In this document: positions 27,322 to 35,688 of the stretch, in pieces
How the letters are laid out: each line of letters opens with the position of its first letter
How positions within the stretch are numbered: the first letter of the stretch is position 1
Source of the DNA: Tabrizicola sp.
Lineage (GTDB): Bacteria; Pseudomonadota; Alphaproteobacteria; Rhodobacterales; Rhodobacteraceae
Assembly (NCBI RefSeq): GCF_016793705.1
Contig: NZ_JAEULO010000007.1
Location: 1 to 50,996 of the forward strand
Reading direction: 5' to 3'
DNA length: 50,996 bases
Notes under the pieces: model-generated
Told to the model about the DNA's origin: nothing
Databases searched by the model: none
The model's input: only the letters and a program-made list of their open reading frames with translations
Translations under genes and position numbers: made by a program

Positions 27322-27777
27322 TCAGACCGGCAGACCTGCGTCGGGCTTCGGCTGCGCCATGACGATCTGGCTTTGCACCCGGGCCACGGCAGGGTTCGGC
27401 AAGAGGCGATGGTGGATCAGGTCATTGAGCGCGGGCAGGTCGGCGCACCAGACCCGCAGCAGATAGTCGGCCTCGCCCGTCAGGGTCCAGCAGGCCACGA
27501 CCTCGGGCAGGGTGGCGATCAGGCGCAGGAACTCGCGCGCGGTCTCCGGCGCATGGGCGGCCATCTGGACCTGGACGAAGGCCTGCACCGTCAGGCCCAG
27601 CTTGCCGGGCGACAACCGGGCTGCATAGCCGGTGATCAGCCCATCAGCCTCCAGCCGCGCACGGCGGCGGGCGGCCTGGCTGGCCGACAGGTTCAGAAGC
27701 GCACCAAGATCCTGCGCGGTGATCTGCGCGTCGGATTGAAGGGCCGCCAGCAGGCGAGAATCGGTTTCATCCATCAT
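27322..27777 (-). CDS. Lrp/AsnC-family regulator
   Basis: A 151-residue protein. The helix-turn-helix is ITAQDLGALLNLSASQAARRRARLEADGLI, and the RAM/AsnC ligand domain follows (VQVQMAAHAPETAREFLRLI, VVACWTLTGEADYLLRVW). GAGGA lies before the tandem ATGs at 27777/27774. It is divergent from hppD with ~137 bp between the starts, in which the AT-rich stretch 27800-27835 stands out. The likely role is amino-acid-responsive control of hppD, plausibly by tyrosine or phenylalanine; this is inferred from position. Confidence 0.9.
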   Translation of the reverse strand: MMDETDSRLLAALQSDAQITAQDLGALLNLSASQAARRRARLEADGLITGYAARLSPGKLGLTVQAFVQVQMAAHAPETAREFLRLIATLPEVVACWTLTGEADYLLRVWCADLPALNDLIHHRLLPNPAVARVQSQIVMAQPKPDAGLPV

Positions 27778-27913
27778 GCGCAATCCTCGCGCAGTTCGCG
27801 AAAAATGCAATAAATACACGCAGAATATTGAAGATCATGGCCAAAACTTGCGCGCCACCTGCGGGGAAGCCATGACATTCTGAAGCAGACCAGTCTTGCC
27901 CGGAGGAGAAACC

Positions 27914-29008
27914 ATGGGTCCCTTTCCGCACAACGCCCCGCGTGCCGTGATCTCGCCCGAAAACCCCGCCGGAACCGACGGGTTCGAGTTCGTCGAATTC
28001 GCCCACCCCAACCCGGACGAATTGCGCGCCCTCTTCACCCGAATGGGCTATGCCCTGACCGCCCGGCACAAGACCAAGGCCATCGAGCTTTGGCAGCAGG
28101 GCGACATCACCTACATCCTGAACGACGTGCCCGGCAGCCACGCCCGCCGCTTCGTCGAGGAGCACGGCCCCTGCGCCCCCTCGATGGGCTGGCGCGTGGT
28201 CGACGCTGCCCATGCCTTCGTCCACGCGGTCGCGAACGGGGCCGAGCCCTACACCGGCACCGACAAGGCGCTGGACCTGCCCGCCATCGTCGGCATCGGT
28301 GGCTCGCTGATCTATTTCACCGACCGCTACAGCGACACGAACCCCTATGACGGCGAGTTCGACTGGCTGTCCATGCCGAAGCCGAAGGGCGTGGGCTTCC
28401 GCTACCTCGACCACCTGACCCACAACGTCCATCGCGGCAACATGGACACGTGGTTCGACTTCTACGGGCGCCTCTTCAACTTCCGCCAGATTCGCTTCTT
28501 CGACATCGAGGGCAAGTTCAGCGGCCTGCATTCCCGCGCCCTGACCAGCCCCTGCGGCCGCATCCGCATCCCGATCAACGAGGACCGGGGCGAGACCGGG
28601 CAGATCGTCGAATACCTTAAGCGCTACAAGGGCGAGGGCATCCAGCACATCGCCGTCGGGACGGACGACATCTACGCCGCCACCGACGCCATCGCCGAAG
28701 CGGGTCTGAAGTTCATGCCGAAGCCGCCGATGGCCTATTACGATCTGTCGAAGACCCGCGTGGTGGGGCACGAGGAACCCGTCGAGAAGCTCGCGAAGCA
28801 CGGTATCCTGATCGACGGCGAGGGCGTGGTGGACGGGGGCGAAACGAAGATCCTCCTGCAGATCTTCTCCAAGACCGTCATCGGCCCGATTTTCTTCGAG
28901 TTCATCCAGCGCAAGGGTGACGATGGTTTCGGCGAAGGCAACTTCCGCGCCCTCTTCGAATCGATCGAGCAGGACCAGATCGACCGTGGGGTGCTGAAGG
29001 CGTCGTGA
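27914..29008 (+). CDS. hppD: 4-Hydroxyphenylpyruvate dioxygenase
   Basis: A 364-residue Fe(II) vicinal-oxygen-chelate enzyme converting 4-hydroxyphenylpyruvate to homogentisate. Iron-ligand regions are visible: the first His in YLDHLTHNV, the second in GEGIQHIAVGT, and the Glu in IGPIFFEFIQRKGDDGFGEGNF, near the C-terminal gate helix. The GGAGGAGAAACC ribosome-binding sequence fixes ATG at 27914. It feeds the hmgA-maiA-fahA genes 2-7 kb downstream. An inverted-repeat pair follows the stop. Confidence 0.97.
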   Translation: MGPFPHNAPRAVISPENPAGTDGFEFVEFAHPNPDELRALFTRMGYALTARHKTKAIELWQQGDITYILNDVPGSHARRFVEEHGPCAPSMGWRVVDAAHAFVHAVANGAEPYTGTDKALDLPAIVGIGGSLIYFTDRYSDTNPYDGEFDWLSMPKPKGVGFRYLDHLTHNVHRGNMDTWFDFYGRLFNFRQIRFFDIEGKFSGLHSRALTSPCGRIRIPINEDRGETGQIVEYLKRYKGEGIQHIAVGTDDIYAATDAIAEAGLKFMPKPPMAYYDLSKTRVVGHEEPVEKLAKHGILIDGEGVVDGGETKILLQIFSKTVIGPIFFEFIQRKGDDGFGEGNFRALFESIEQDQIDRGVLKAS

Positions 29009-29010
29009 TC

Positions 29011-29102
29011 CGCGCGGGCGTGGGCAGATTGCCCCCTACGCGGCGCCGGAGACCCGATTACCTCGCCGTCCTGCATTGCGGGGTGTGCAATCTGCCCCCG
29101 TC
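29011..29102. repeat. REP-type inverted pair after hppD
   Basis: GGGCAGATTG (29022-29031) and its exact complement CAATCTGCCC (29088-29097) flank a ~56-bp spacer. The minus-strand reading of the first unit begins GTAGGGGGCAATCTGCCCAC, again with a GTAG head. A T-run after the structure is absent, so it is not a standard terminator, though it could protect the 3' end of the hppD mRNA. Confidence 0.55.
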
Positions 29103-29289
29103 ACCCAGCGGATTTGGCCAGCGCCAATGCCTCTTCAAAGACCCCGGTGCCCACATGGTTCATCAGCACCAGCACCAGCCGCGCATTCAGGGCCTGGCTT
29201 TCCGCCTCGCTCAATCCCTTGTGCGCCGCCAAGAGCGCGGCATAGGCGGCGTCCGGATCGGCCAGATTCGGCGTGGTGATCAGGCTCAT
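29101..29289 (-). CDS. DUF2783 small protein
   Basis: A 62-residue protein (MSLITTPNLADPDAAYAAL, HKGLSEAESQALNARLVLVLMNHVG) matching DUF2783. It is an all-helical small protein habitually encoded beside FAD-dependent aromatic monooxygenases. Its ATG overlaps the stop of the monooxygenase gene (ATGA), indicating tight coupling. It may be a small accessory of that enzyme, which is inference. It is the last gene of the minus-strand hmgA operon. Confidence 0.82.
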   Translation of the reverse strand: MSLITTPNLADPDAAYAALLAAHKGLSEAESQALNARLVLVLMNHVGTGVFEEALALAKSAG

Positions 29290-30836
29290 GTCCGGTCCTC
29301 CCAGATGACCGCGGCAGCGCTTGCGATGGCCTCTGGCGCGGCGGTCTGCCACCGGGCCGCGACGATCTGGTCCGGGCGGATCAGGTATAGTGCGCGCGTC
29401 GCCCCGCCAAGATAGCGCGCGCGGACCTCGGGCGTCGGCTCCACGCTCAGCGCCTTCAGCCCCGGCACACGGGGGGCAGGCTGGCCGATGGCCAGAAGCA
29501 CCGTCTCACGCCCCAGCCTGTCGATCAACCAGCCATCGGCCAGCGGCGCATCCGGGGCCACCGCGCCGGGGCGGGCGGCAGGGGGCAGGGCAGGGTCGTC
29601 CGGCCCGGTCAGCGGATAGGTGCAGGCCACCGACAGCCGCCCCGAATTCACCAGCGGCCGCGCGAAAGCCGCTTTGCCCGCCAATGCCAGCACTGCGTCG
29701 CGGAACCACCGCTCGGCCCCCGGTGCTGGCGACATGAACCGCGTGGTGCGCGATGAATTCAGCAGGTTCTCGTCCGCCCCGTACTGCCGCTCGCGGTCAT
29801 AGGCGTTCAGGATTGCGGGGTCGTGGCCCTTTGCCACCGCCGCCAGCCGCCAGCCGAGCGCATCCACGTCCTGCAAGCCCCCGTTGCCGCCGCGCGCACC
29901 GAAGGGCGAAACGATATGGGCCGAGTCGCCGCAGAAGATCACCGGACCATGCACGAACCGCGCCAGCCTGCGGCACTGGAAGGTATAGACCGACACCCAG
30001 TCCAGCCGGAAATCCCGATGCCCCACCGCCTTCTCGATCCGCGGGATCACCCGCTCGGGTTGCCGCTCCGCCTCGGGGTCGGCGTCCCAGCCCAGTTGCA
30101 GGTCGATCCGGTAGATGTGGTCCGGCTGCTTGTGCAGCAGGGCCGATTGCCCGGCATGGAACGGCGGCTCGAACCAGAAGCGGCGCTCTGACGGGAAATC
30201 GCCGGTCATCTCGATATCAGCGATCAGGAAGCGCTCCTCGAACAGCTCGCCGTCGAAATCGAGGCCCAGCATCCCCCGGATATCGCTCTTCGCCCCGTCG
30301 CAGGCGACCAGATGGTCGGCCTCCAGCCGGTAGGCGCCGTCCGGCGTCTCCACCGTCAGCACCGCATGGTCACCCGACGCCAGCCCGGTGACCTTGTTCT
30401 TCCACCGCAGGTCGATCAGCCCCGGAAACTCCAGCGCCCGGGCGACGAGGTATTCCTCGACGTAGTATTGCTGGAGGTTCACGAAGGCCGGCATCTTGTG
30501 TCCCGGCTCGGGCTGCAGGTCGAAGTTCCACACCTCCGCGTCCCGGTGCAGGGTGCGCCCCACCTTCCAGACCACACCCTTCTCGACGCATCTCTGGCCG
30601 ACCCCCAGCCGGTCCAGAACCTCCAGCGCCCGCTTCGACCAGCAGATCGCGCGGCTGCCGACCGAGACGACGTTGTTGTCGTCCAGCACCACTGAGGGCA
30701 CGCCGAGCTGTGCCAGGTCGATGGCCAGCGCCAGCCCGATCGGCCCTGCGCCGACGATGACGACCTTGTGGCGCGGCTCCGGCGCCGTCAGCCCGGGGGG
30801 CGCAGTGTAGGGGAATGGTTGGTAATCGTATGCCAT
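29286..30836 (-). CDS. FAD-dependent aromatic monooxygenase (MhpA/PheA-like)
   Basis: A 516-residue class A flavoprotein hydroxylase. The dinucleotide fold VVIVGAGPIGLALAIDLAQLG, the DG motif LVACDGAKSDIRGMLG, and the FAD ribityl motif VIFCGDSAHIVSPFGARGGNGG are all present. A C-terminal thioredoxin-like domain follows (residues ~400-516). The closest functional families hydroxylate phenolic rings such as 3-(3-hydroxyphenyl)propionate. Cotranscription with hmgA and fahA suggests its product enters the homogentisate route, for example from 3-hydroxyphenylacetate. That assignment is a hypothesis. It is translationally coupled to DUF2783. Confidence 0.9.
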   Translation of the reverse strand: MAYDYQPFPYTAPPGLTAPEPRHKVVIVGAGPIGLALAIDLAQLGVPSVVLDDNNVVSVGSRAICWSKRALEVLDRLGVGQRCVEKGVVWKVGRTLHRDAEVWNFDLQPEPGHKMPAFVNLQQYYVEEYLVARALEFPGLIDLRWKNKVTGLASGDHAVLTVETPDGAYRLEADHLVACDGAKSDIRGMLGLDFDGELFEERFLIADIEMTGDFPSERRFWFEPPFHAGQSALLHKQPDHIYRIDLQLGWDADPEAERQPERVIPRIEKAVGHRDFRLDWVSVYTFQCRRLARFVHGPVIFCGDSAHIVSPFGARGGNGGLQDVDALGWRLAAVAKGHDPAILNAYDRERQYGADENLLNSSRTTRFMSPAPGAERWFRDAVLALAGKAAFARPLVNSGRLSVACTYPLTGPDDPALPPAARPGAVAPDAPLADGWLIDRLGRETVLLAIGQPAPRVPGLKALSVEPTPEVRARYLGGATRALYLIRPDQIVAARWQTAAPEAIASAAAVIWEDRT

Positions 30837-30839
30837 CGC

Positions 30840-31790
30840 TTACCCCTGCAACGCCGCCCACATCTCCAGATCGCGCTGGGCGGTCCAGATCCGGGGGTGA
30901 TGGATGCCGCGCGCCTCGTCATAGGCGCGGGCGACGTTGAACGGCAGGCAGTGCTCGTAGATCGCATAGTCCTTGAACTTCGGGTCGCATTCCGCGCGAC
31001 AGGCGTCCCAGGCCTCCTTCAGCGACCCGTTCCGCGCCGCCACCCGCGCGACGGGACTGTAGGTCGAGGCCACGAAGTCCTTCGTCCGGTCCAGCGCCCC
31101 GTTAACGGCCTTCTGGCCGATCACCGCATCGCCTCGCCCCGGCGCGATCGCATCCAGATCGTAGGCCCGGATCGCCTCCAGCGTCGGGCCCCAGTCGGCG
31201 AAATGACCGTCGCCGCAGTAGCATGCCGAATGCGCCTCGACGATGTCGCCGGTGAACATCACGTTCTGGTCGGGGACATGGATCACCGCATCCCCCGCCG
31301 TATGCGCCCGACCAAGCTGCAGGATGTCCACCCGCCGCTTGCCCAGCCAGACGGTCATCCTGCCATTGAAGGTTGTGGTGGGCCAGGTCAGGCCAGGGAT
31401 GGACTCATGACCTTGGAACAGGCGCGGAAAGCGCTGGAACTCGCTGTCCCAGTCCTCCTGCCCGCGCTCGGCCACCATGTTGCGGGCGGCCTCCGACATG
31501 ATGATTTGCGGCGCCTTGAAAGCGCTCGCGCCCAGCACGCGGACAGCGTGATAGTGGGTCAGGACAACATGAGAGATCGGCTTGTCCGTAACCCCCCGGA
31601 TGCAGTCGATCACCTTCTGCGCCAGCCGTGGCGTGGCCTGCGCTTCGACCACCATCACGCTGTCGTCGCCGATGATCACGCCCGAATTGGGGTCGCCCTC
31701 GGCTGTAAAGGCGTAAAGCCCCTCGCCGATTTCGGTGAAGCTGATCTTCTTGTCCGCAAGGTCGCCCTGCGATGCGAAAGCCTTTGCCAT
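30840..31790 (-). CDS. MBL-fold metallo-hydrolase with altered metal motif
   Basis: A 316-residue metallo-beta-lactamase-fold protein. The first metal motif is LTHYHAVRVLGAS, so the canonical HxHxDH is changed to HxHxVR, losing the Asp and His of the second site. Later motifs are present: GRAHTAGDAVIHVP, the NVMFTGDIVEAHS strand and APGRGDAVIG. This altered pattern seems to characterise a subfamily near aromatic catabolism genes (from memory). It may bind one metal only. AAGGA precedes the ATG at 31790, one base after the fahA stop, within the hmgA operon. Possible role: a thioester, lactone or ring-cleavage product hydrolase; unproven. Confidence 0.86.
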   Translation of the reverse strand: MAKAFASQGDLADKKISFTEIGEGLYAFTAEGDPNSGVIIGDDSVMVVEAQATPRLAQKVIDCIRGVTDKPISHVVLTHYHAVRVLGASAFKAPQIIMSEAARNMVAERGQEDWDSEFQRFPRLFQGHESIPGLTWPTTTFNGRMTVWLGKRRVDILQLGRAHTAGDAVIHVPDQNVMFTGDIVEAHSACYCGDGHFADWGPTLEAIRAYDLDAIAPGRGDAVIGQKAVNGALDRTKDFVASTYSPVARVAARNGSLKEAWDACRAECDPKFKDYAIYEHCLPFNVARAYDEARGIHHPRIWTAQRDLEMWAALQG

Positions 31791-31791
31791 T

Positions 31792-33048
31792 TCAGTTCCT
31801 TGCGTAAGGGTCCTCAAGTGCTGCGAGAAGTTTCCCGCTGCACTCGCCAAAGCCGATCCGGTAACCGTCGCCCTGCGCCTGACCGCGCAGAACCAACGTG
31901 TCGCCATCCTCGATGAAACTGCGGCTGCCCCCGTCGATGGCGAGCGGCTCCTTGCCACCCCAGGACAGCTCCAGAAGGCTCCCGCGCGACTGCTTCGTCG
32001 GGCCCGAGATGGTGCCAGACCCCAGAAGATCGCCCACATTCATCGGGCAGCCGCTCGTCGTGTGATGCGCCAGCTGCTGCGCGGCCGAGTAATACATCTC
32101 GCGATAGTTTGTCCGCGCGATCACGGTTTCGCGCCCGGCCTCCGGGGTCAGTCCAACCTCCAGCGCGATGTCGTAAAGCATCGGCCCTGGCTCCCTCAGG
32201 TGCGGCAGCAGCGCCACCTCGCGCGGGGGGGTGGACACGCGGAAGGGCTCCAGCGCCGCCTTCATCACGATCCAGGGCGAAATCGTCGTGGCCGTCGCCT
32301 TGGCCTGGAACGGCCCGAGCGGTTGATACTCCCAGGCCTGGATGTCCCGCGCCGACCAGTCGTTCAAGAGGACATAGCCGAAGATCATTGCATCGGCCTC
32401 GGCCACCGTCACCGGCCCCTCGCTCGCCATGCCCACTACGGCACCCATCTCCAGCTCGATGTCGAACCGGCGCGAGGGCTGGAAGGCGGGCAGCCCCTGG
32501 TCCGGCCCTTTCACCTGCCCCCAGGGCCGCCGCACCGGGGTGCCGGAAACCACTACGGACGAGGCCCGCCCGTTGTAGCCGATCGGGATATGCAGCCAGT
32601 TCGGCGGCAGCGCATTCTCGGCCCCCCGGAACATGGTGCCGACGTTGAAGGCATGGTTCCGCCCTGCGTAGAAGTCGGTGTATTCGCTGATGAGGAAGGG
32701 GAGGTGCAGTTCGGCCTGCGAGAGCGGCACCAGATGCGGCTCCACCGCCGCCCTCTCGGCCGAGCCTTCCGCCAGCAGCACAGTCAGCCGGGCGCGCAAG
32801 GCCGCCCAGACCTCCGGCCCCGCCTCCATCACCTCGTTCCAGCAGGGCACGTCCAGAAGCGGTGCGCCGGGAAGCTCCAGCACCCCCGCTTCCTCCAGCG
32901 CGGCCAGGTCCAGCACGAAATCCCCGATGGCAATGCCGCAGCGGGCGTCCTCATCGGGCGTCGAAAACACCCCGCAGGGCAGGTTGTTCAGCGGAAACGG
33001 ATGGTCCGGCGCATTGGCGCTTTCCACCCAGGATCGGATCAAGCCCAT
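31792..33048 (-). CDS. fahA: Fumarylacetoacetase
   Basis: A 418-residue enzyme hydrolysing fumarylacetoacetate to fumarate and acetoacetate, the last step of tyrosine degradation. Family landmarks are LPFLISEYTDFYAGRNHAFNVG, PIGYNGRASSVVVSGTPVRRPWGQ, FDIELEMGAVVG (metal-ligand glutamates) and LLNDWSARDIQAWEYQPLGPF. AAGGAAG lies before ATG 33048. It is 74 bp downstream of hmgA on the same strand and is followed at 1 bp by the MBL-hydrolase gene. Confidence 0.97.
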   Translation of the reverse strand: MGLIRSWVESANAPDHPFPLNNLPCGVFSTPDEDARCGIAIGDFVLDLAALEEAGVLELPGAPLLDVPCWNEVMEAGPEVWAALRARLTVLLAEGSAERAAVEPHLVPLSQAELHLPFLISEYTDFYAGRNHAFNVGTMFRGAENALPPNWLHIPIGYNGRASSVVVSGTPVRRPWGQVKGPDQGLPAFQPSRRFDIELEMGAVVGMASEGPVTVAEADAMIFGYVLLNDWSARDIQAWEYQPLGPFQAKATATTISPWIVMKAALEPFRVSTPPREVALLPHLREPGPMLYDIALEVGLTPEAGRETVIARTNYREMYYSAAQQLAHHTTSGCPMNVGDLLGSGTISGPTKQSRGSLLELSWGGKEPLAIDGGSRSFIEDGDTLVLRGQAQGDGYRIGFGECSGKLLAALEDPYARN

Positions 33049-33063
33049 GCGGCTTCCTTCATC

Positions 33064-33100
33064 TTCTGTCCGAAAATATCCCGCGGGGGGCCGGAGGTGT
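33064..33100 (-). repeat. Dispersed GGATATTTG element, copy B, between hmgA and fahA
   Basis: On the minus strand the segment reads CCTCCGG, a C-run, GCGGGATATTTTCGGACAG, then purines that form the fahA ribosome-binding region. It is closest to the plus-strand copy at 39121-39148, sharing CCTCCGG, GGGATA and CGGACAG. It occupies nearly all of the 74-bp gap between the two operon genes. Confidence 0.5.
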
Positions 33101-33122
33101 GAAACCCCCGGTCCGCCGCCCG

Positions 33123-34487
33123 TCACTTCACGCCCGGCGTCCCGTCGAACTTCTTCTCCAAGGACCCCCAGCAGTCGATGTAATCCTCCTGCAGATGCCC
33201 GGCCTGCGCCGCGAAGGGCGTCAGGTGCTGCGGAAAGCGGGTCTCGAACATGAAGCTCATCGTCTCGGACTGGCGCACCGGCACCATCGGCTCGTTCGAG
33301 GCATGCTCGAAGGCACCCTTGTCCGGCCCGTGCGGCAGCATGCAGTTGTGCAACGACATGCCCCCCGGCACGAACCCCTTGGGCTTGGCATCGTAGACGC
33401 CATAGATGTTGCCCATCAGCTCGGACATGACGTTCTTGTGGTACCAGGGCGGGCGGAAGGTGTTCTCCGCCACCATCCAGCGTTCGCGGAACAGCACGAA
33501 GTCGATGTTCGCGGTCCCCTCGATGCCGCTCGGCGCGGTCAGCACCGTGAAGATTGACGGGTCCGGGTGATCGAACAGCACCGCGCCCACCGGGCAATAG
33601 GTGTCCAGGTCGTATTTGCAGGGCGCGTAGTTGCCGTGCCAGGCCACCACGTCCAGCGGCGAATGGCCGATCTTCGTCTCGTGGAACTGGCCGCACCATT
33701 TCACCGTCACGGTCGAGGGCGCCTCCCGGTCCTCGAAGGCCGCGACCGGGGTCTTGAAGTCCCGCCGGTTCGCCATGCAGTTGGCCCCGATCGGCCCACG
33801 GCCCGGCAGCATGAACTTCTGCCCGTAGTTCTCGCAGACGAAGCCCCGCGCGGGGCCTTCCAGCACCTCGACCCGATAGACGAGGCCCCGCGGCAGGATC
33901 GCGATCTCGCGCGGCTCCAGGTCGATCACGCCAAGCTCGGTGCAGAACCGCAACCGGCCTTCCTGCGGCACGACCAGCAGCTCGCCATCCGCCGAGAAGA
34001 AATATTCGTCCTGCATCGAGGCGTTCACCAGATACATATGGCTCGCCATGCCGGTCTGGGTGTTTACATCCCCCGCCGTTACCATCGTCCGCATGCCGGT
34101 GATCCAGGTCAGCTTCTGGGTCGCGGGCACGGCCACCGGATCCCAGCGATACTGGCCGAGACTGATGATGTCCGGGTCGATGCAGGGCGCCGATTTCCAG
34201 AACGGGACGTCGATCTTCCGGAACCGGTGCGTGTGCTTGACGCTGGGCCGGATCCGGTAGCACCAGGTCCGTTCGTTCTGGTGGCTCGGCGCGGTGAAGG
34301 CGGTGCCCGACAACTGCTCGCCGTAAAGCCCGTAGTTGCACTTCTGCGGGCTGTTCATGCCTTGCGGCAGCGCGCCCGGCAGGGCCTCGGTCTCGAAATC
34401 GTTGCCGAAGCCCGGCATGTAGCCTTCGTGCGGGCCGGTGATGCTTGCGGCTCGGATCATGCCCTGCGGCAAAGCATGATGGGTCAT
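33123..34487 (-). CDS. hmgA: Homogentisate 1,2-dioxygenase
   Basis: A 454-residue Fe(II) dioxygenase opening the homogentisate ring to maleylacetoacetate. Characteristic segments are [46 protein letters not shown]-like [28 protein letters not shown] (iron-ligand His and Glu) and [20 protein letters not shown] (second iron His). GGAGGAGG precedes the ATG at 34487. It is the first gene of the minus-strand operon and lies divergent to maiA across a shared promoter/operator. Confidence 0.98.
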   Translation of the reverse strand: MTHHALPQGMIRAASITGPHEGYMPGFGNDFETEALPGALPQGMNSPQKCNYGLYGEQLSGTAFTAPSHQNERTWCYRIRPSVKHTHRFRKIDVPFWKSAPCIDPDIISLGQYRWDPVAVPATQKLTWITGMRTMVTAGDVNTQTGMASHMYLVNASMQDEYFFSADGELLVVPQEGRLRFCTELGVIDLEPREIAILPRGLVYRVEVLEGPARGFVCENYGQKFMLPGRGPIGANCMANRRDFKTPVAAFEDREAPSTVTVKWCGQFHETKIGHSPLDVVAWHGNYAPCKYDLDTYCPVGAVLFDHPDPSIFTVLTAPSGIEGTANIDFVLFRERWMVAENTFRPPWYHKNVMSELMGNIYGVYDAKPKGFVPGGMSLHNCMLPHGPDKGAFEHASNEPMVPVRQSETMSFMFETRFPQHLTPFAAQAGHLQEDYIDCWGSLEKKFDGTPGVK

Positions 34488-34515
34488 CGGGTCCTCCTCC
34501 GTCTGGTCGAGTCGA

Positions 34516-34552
34516 TTAATAGTTGCAACTGCAACCAAGTCAAGCTTAACAT
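34516..34552. promoter_or_regulatory. Divergent hmgA/maiA promoter with MarR-type operator
   Basis: The near-palindrome GTTGCA-AC-TGCAAC occupies 34522-34535. For hmgA (minus) a -35 TTGACT (34538-34543) and -10 TATTAA (34516-34521) have a 16-bp spacer filled by this palindrome. For maiA (plus) TTGCAA (34524-34529) and TAACAT (34547-34552) are spaced by 17 bp. One repressor bound here would block both. The MarR gene after maiA is the natural candidate. Confidence 0.65.
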
Positions 34553-34585
34553 GACAAGCAATCCCGAACCGGCTAAAGCCAGCCC

Positions 34586-35215
34586 ATGACCGATGTTATC
34601 CTCTACGACTACTGGCGTTCTTCCTCTGCCTACCGGGTTCGGATCGGGCTGAACCTGATCGGCATTCCCTACCGAAGCGTCCCCGTCGATCTTGCGACCG
34701 GGGCACAACGCGATCCGGCCCATCTCCAGACCAACCCGCAGGGCCTTGTCCCGGTGCTGGAGATCGATGGCCTCCGCCTCACCCAATCCCTCGCGATCCT
34801 GGAATACCTGGACGAAACACGACAGGCCGGCTTCCTGCCCGCACACCCCGCCGACCGCGCCCGCGCCCGCGCACTCGCTCATGCCGTCGCCATGGAGATC
34901 CAGCCCGTCTGCAATCTCCGCGTCGCGCAACACGCCGTCTCCCTCGGCGGCGGCGCCACGCTGGAAGGCTGGATGCGCCATTTCATCACCCTCGGCTTTC
35001 AGGGGCTGGAGCCGATGCTGACCGGCGACAGCCCCTTCAGCCATGGGCCGACGCCCGGCCTCGCCGACCTCTGCCTCGTCCCCCAGGTCTACAACGCCCG
35101 CCGCTGGGGCCTCGACCTGACCCCGTTTCCCCGCATTGCGGCCATCGCTGCCCGGATGGAGGCCTTGCCGGACGTCGCCGCCGCCCACCCCGACCGCGTG
35201 AAACCGGGGGCATGA
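34586..35215 (+). CDS. maiA: Maleylacetoacetate isomerase (zeta-class GST)
   Basis: A 209-residue glutathione-dependent enzyme isomerising maleylacetoacetate to fumarylacetoacetate. The N-terminal thioredoxin domain has the zeta-class motif [44 protein letters not shown] follows, containing the cis-Pro and the Ser that bind glutathione. The C-terminal helical domain ends [17 protein letters not shown]. The usual Cys of the SSCS motif is Ser here. Its stop overlaps the marR start (ATGA). Confidence 0.95.
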   Translation: MTDVILYDYWRSSSAYRVRIGLNLIGIPYRSVPVDLATGAQRDPAHLQTNPQGLVPVLEIDGLRLTQSLAILEYLDETRQAGFLPAHPADRARARALAHAVAMEIQPVCNLRVAQHAVSLGGGATLEGWMRHFITLGFQGLEPMLTGDSPFSHGPTPGLADLCLVPQVYNARRWGLDLTPFPRIAAIAARMEALPDVAAAHPDRVKPGA

Positions 35216-35685
35216 CCATGCCGGGACGGGATTTCGACCTCCAGGACTTCCTGCCCTATCTGCTGAACCAGGCCGCCGAAGCCACAAGCCTCGGCTTCCA
35301 GGCCACCTACCGGGCCCGCTATGGCCTGACCCGGACGCAATGGCGCGTGATGGCCAATCTCGGACGCTTCGGCGCGATGACTGCCCGCGACATCTGCCGC
35401 CTCAGTCATATCGAAAAGACCAAGGTCTCCCGCGCCGTTGCGGCCATGGAGGTCGAGGGGCTTTTGCTGCGTACAACCAGCCCCGAGGACCGCCGGGCCG
35501 AGAACCTCTCCCTCACGCCCAGGGGCCGCGCCGTCTTCACCGAGATCGGCCAGCACGCGCAGGATTTCGACGCCAACCTGCGCGCCCGGCTCGGCCCCGA
35601 GATTTCCGCCCGCATCGACGCCATCCTGCGCGAGATCATCGCGCTGAACCGGGCAGGCGAAGACGACGCCGACACCGACGGCTGA
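35212..35685 (+). CDS. MarR-family regulator (HmgR-like)
   Basis: A 157-residue winged-helix protein: LTRTQWRVMANLGRFGAMTARDIC leads into the recognition helix IEKTKVSRAVAAMEVEGLLLR and the wing TSPEDRRAENLSLTPRG. Coupling to maiA, and the palindrome between hmgA and maiA, suggest it represses homogentisate genes and is relieved by a pathway intermediate. It is convergent with the DUF1353 gene, with 3 bp between stops. Confidence 0.92.
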   Translation: MTMPGRDFDLQDFLPYLLNQAAEATSLGFQATYRARYGLTRTQWRVMANLGRFGAMTARDICRLSHIEKTKVSRAVAAMEVEGLLLRTTSPEDRRAENLSLTPRGRAVFTEIGQHAQDFDANLRARLGPEISARIDAILREIIALNRAGEDDADTDG

Positions 35686-35688
35686 GCG

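Noticed and set aside
25275-27362. A 695-codon open frame antisense to valS
   Set aside because: High GC and codon bias open the opposite strand. The translation is His/Arg/Pro-rich, has no family resemblance, and valS is certain.
29022-29097. Standard intrinsic terminator after hppD
   Set aside because: The arms are 56 bp apart and no T-run follows; the structure fits the REP-type pairs better.
33049-34341. Continuation of the fahA frame upstream into hmgA
   Set aside because: The open frame is out of phase with hmgA and gives no family match. The fahA ATG at 33048 has a good ribosome-binding site and the expected N-terminus.
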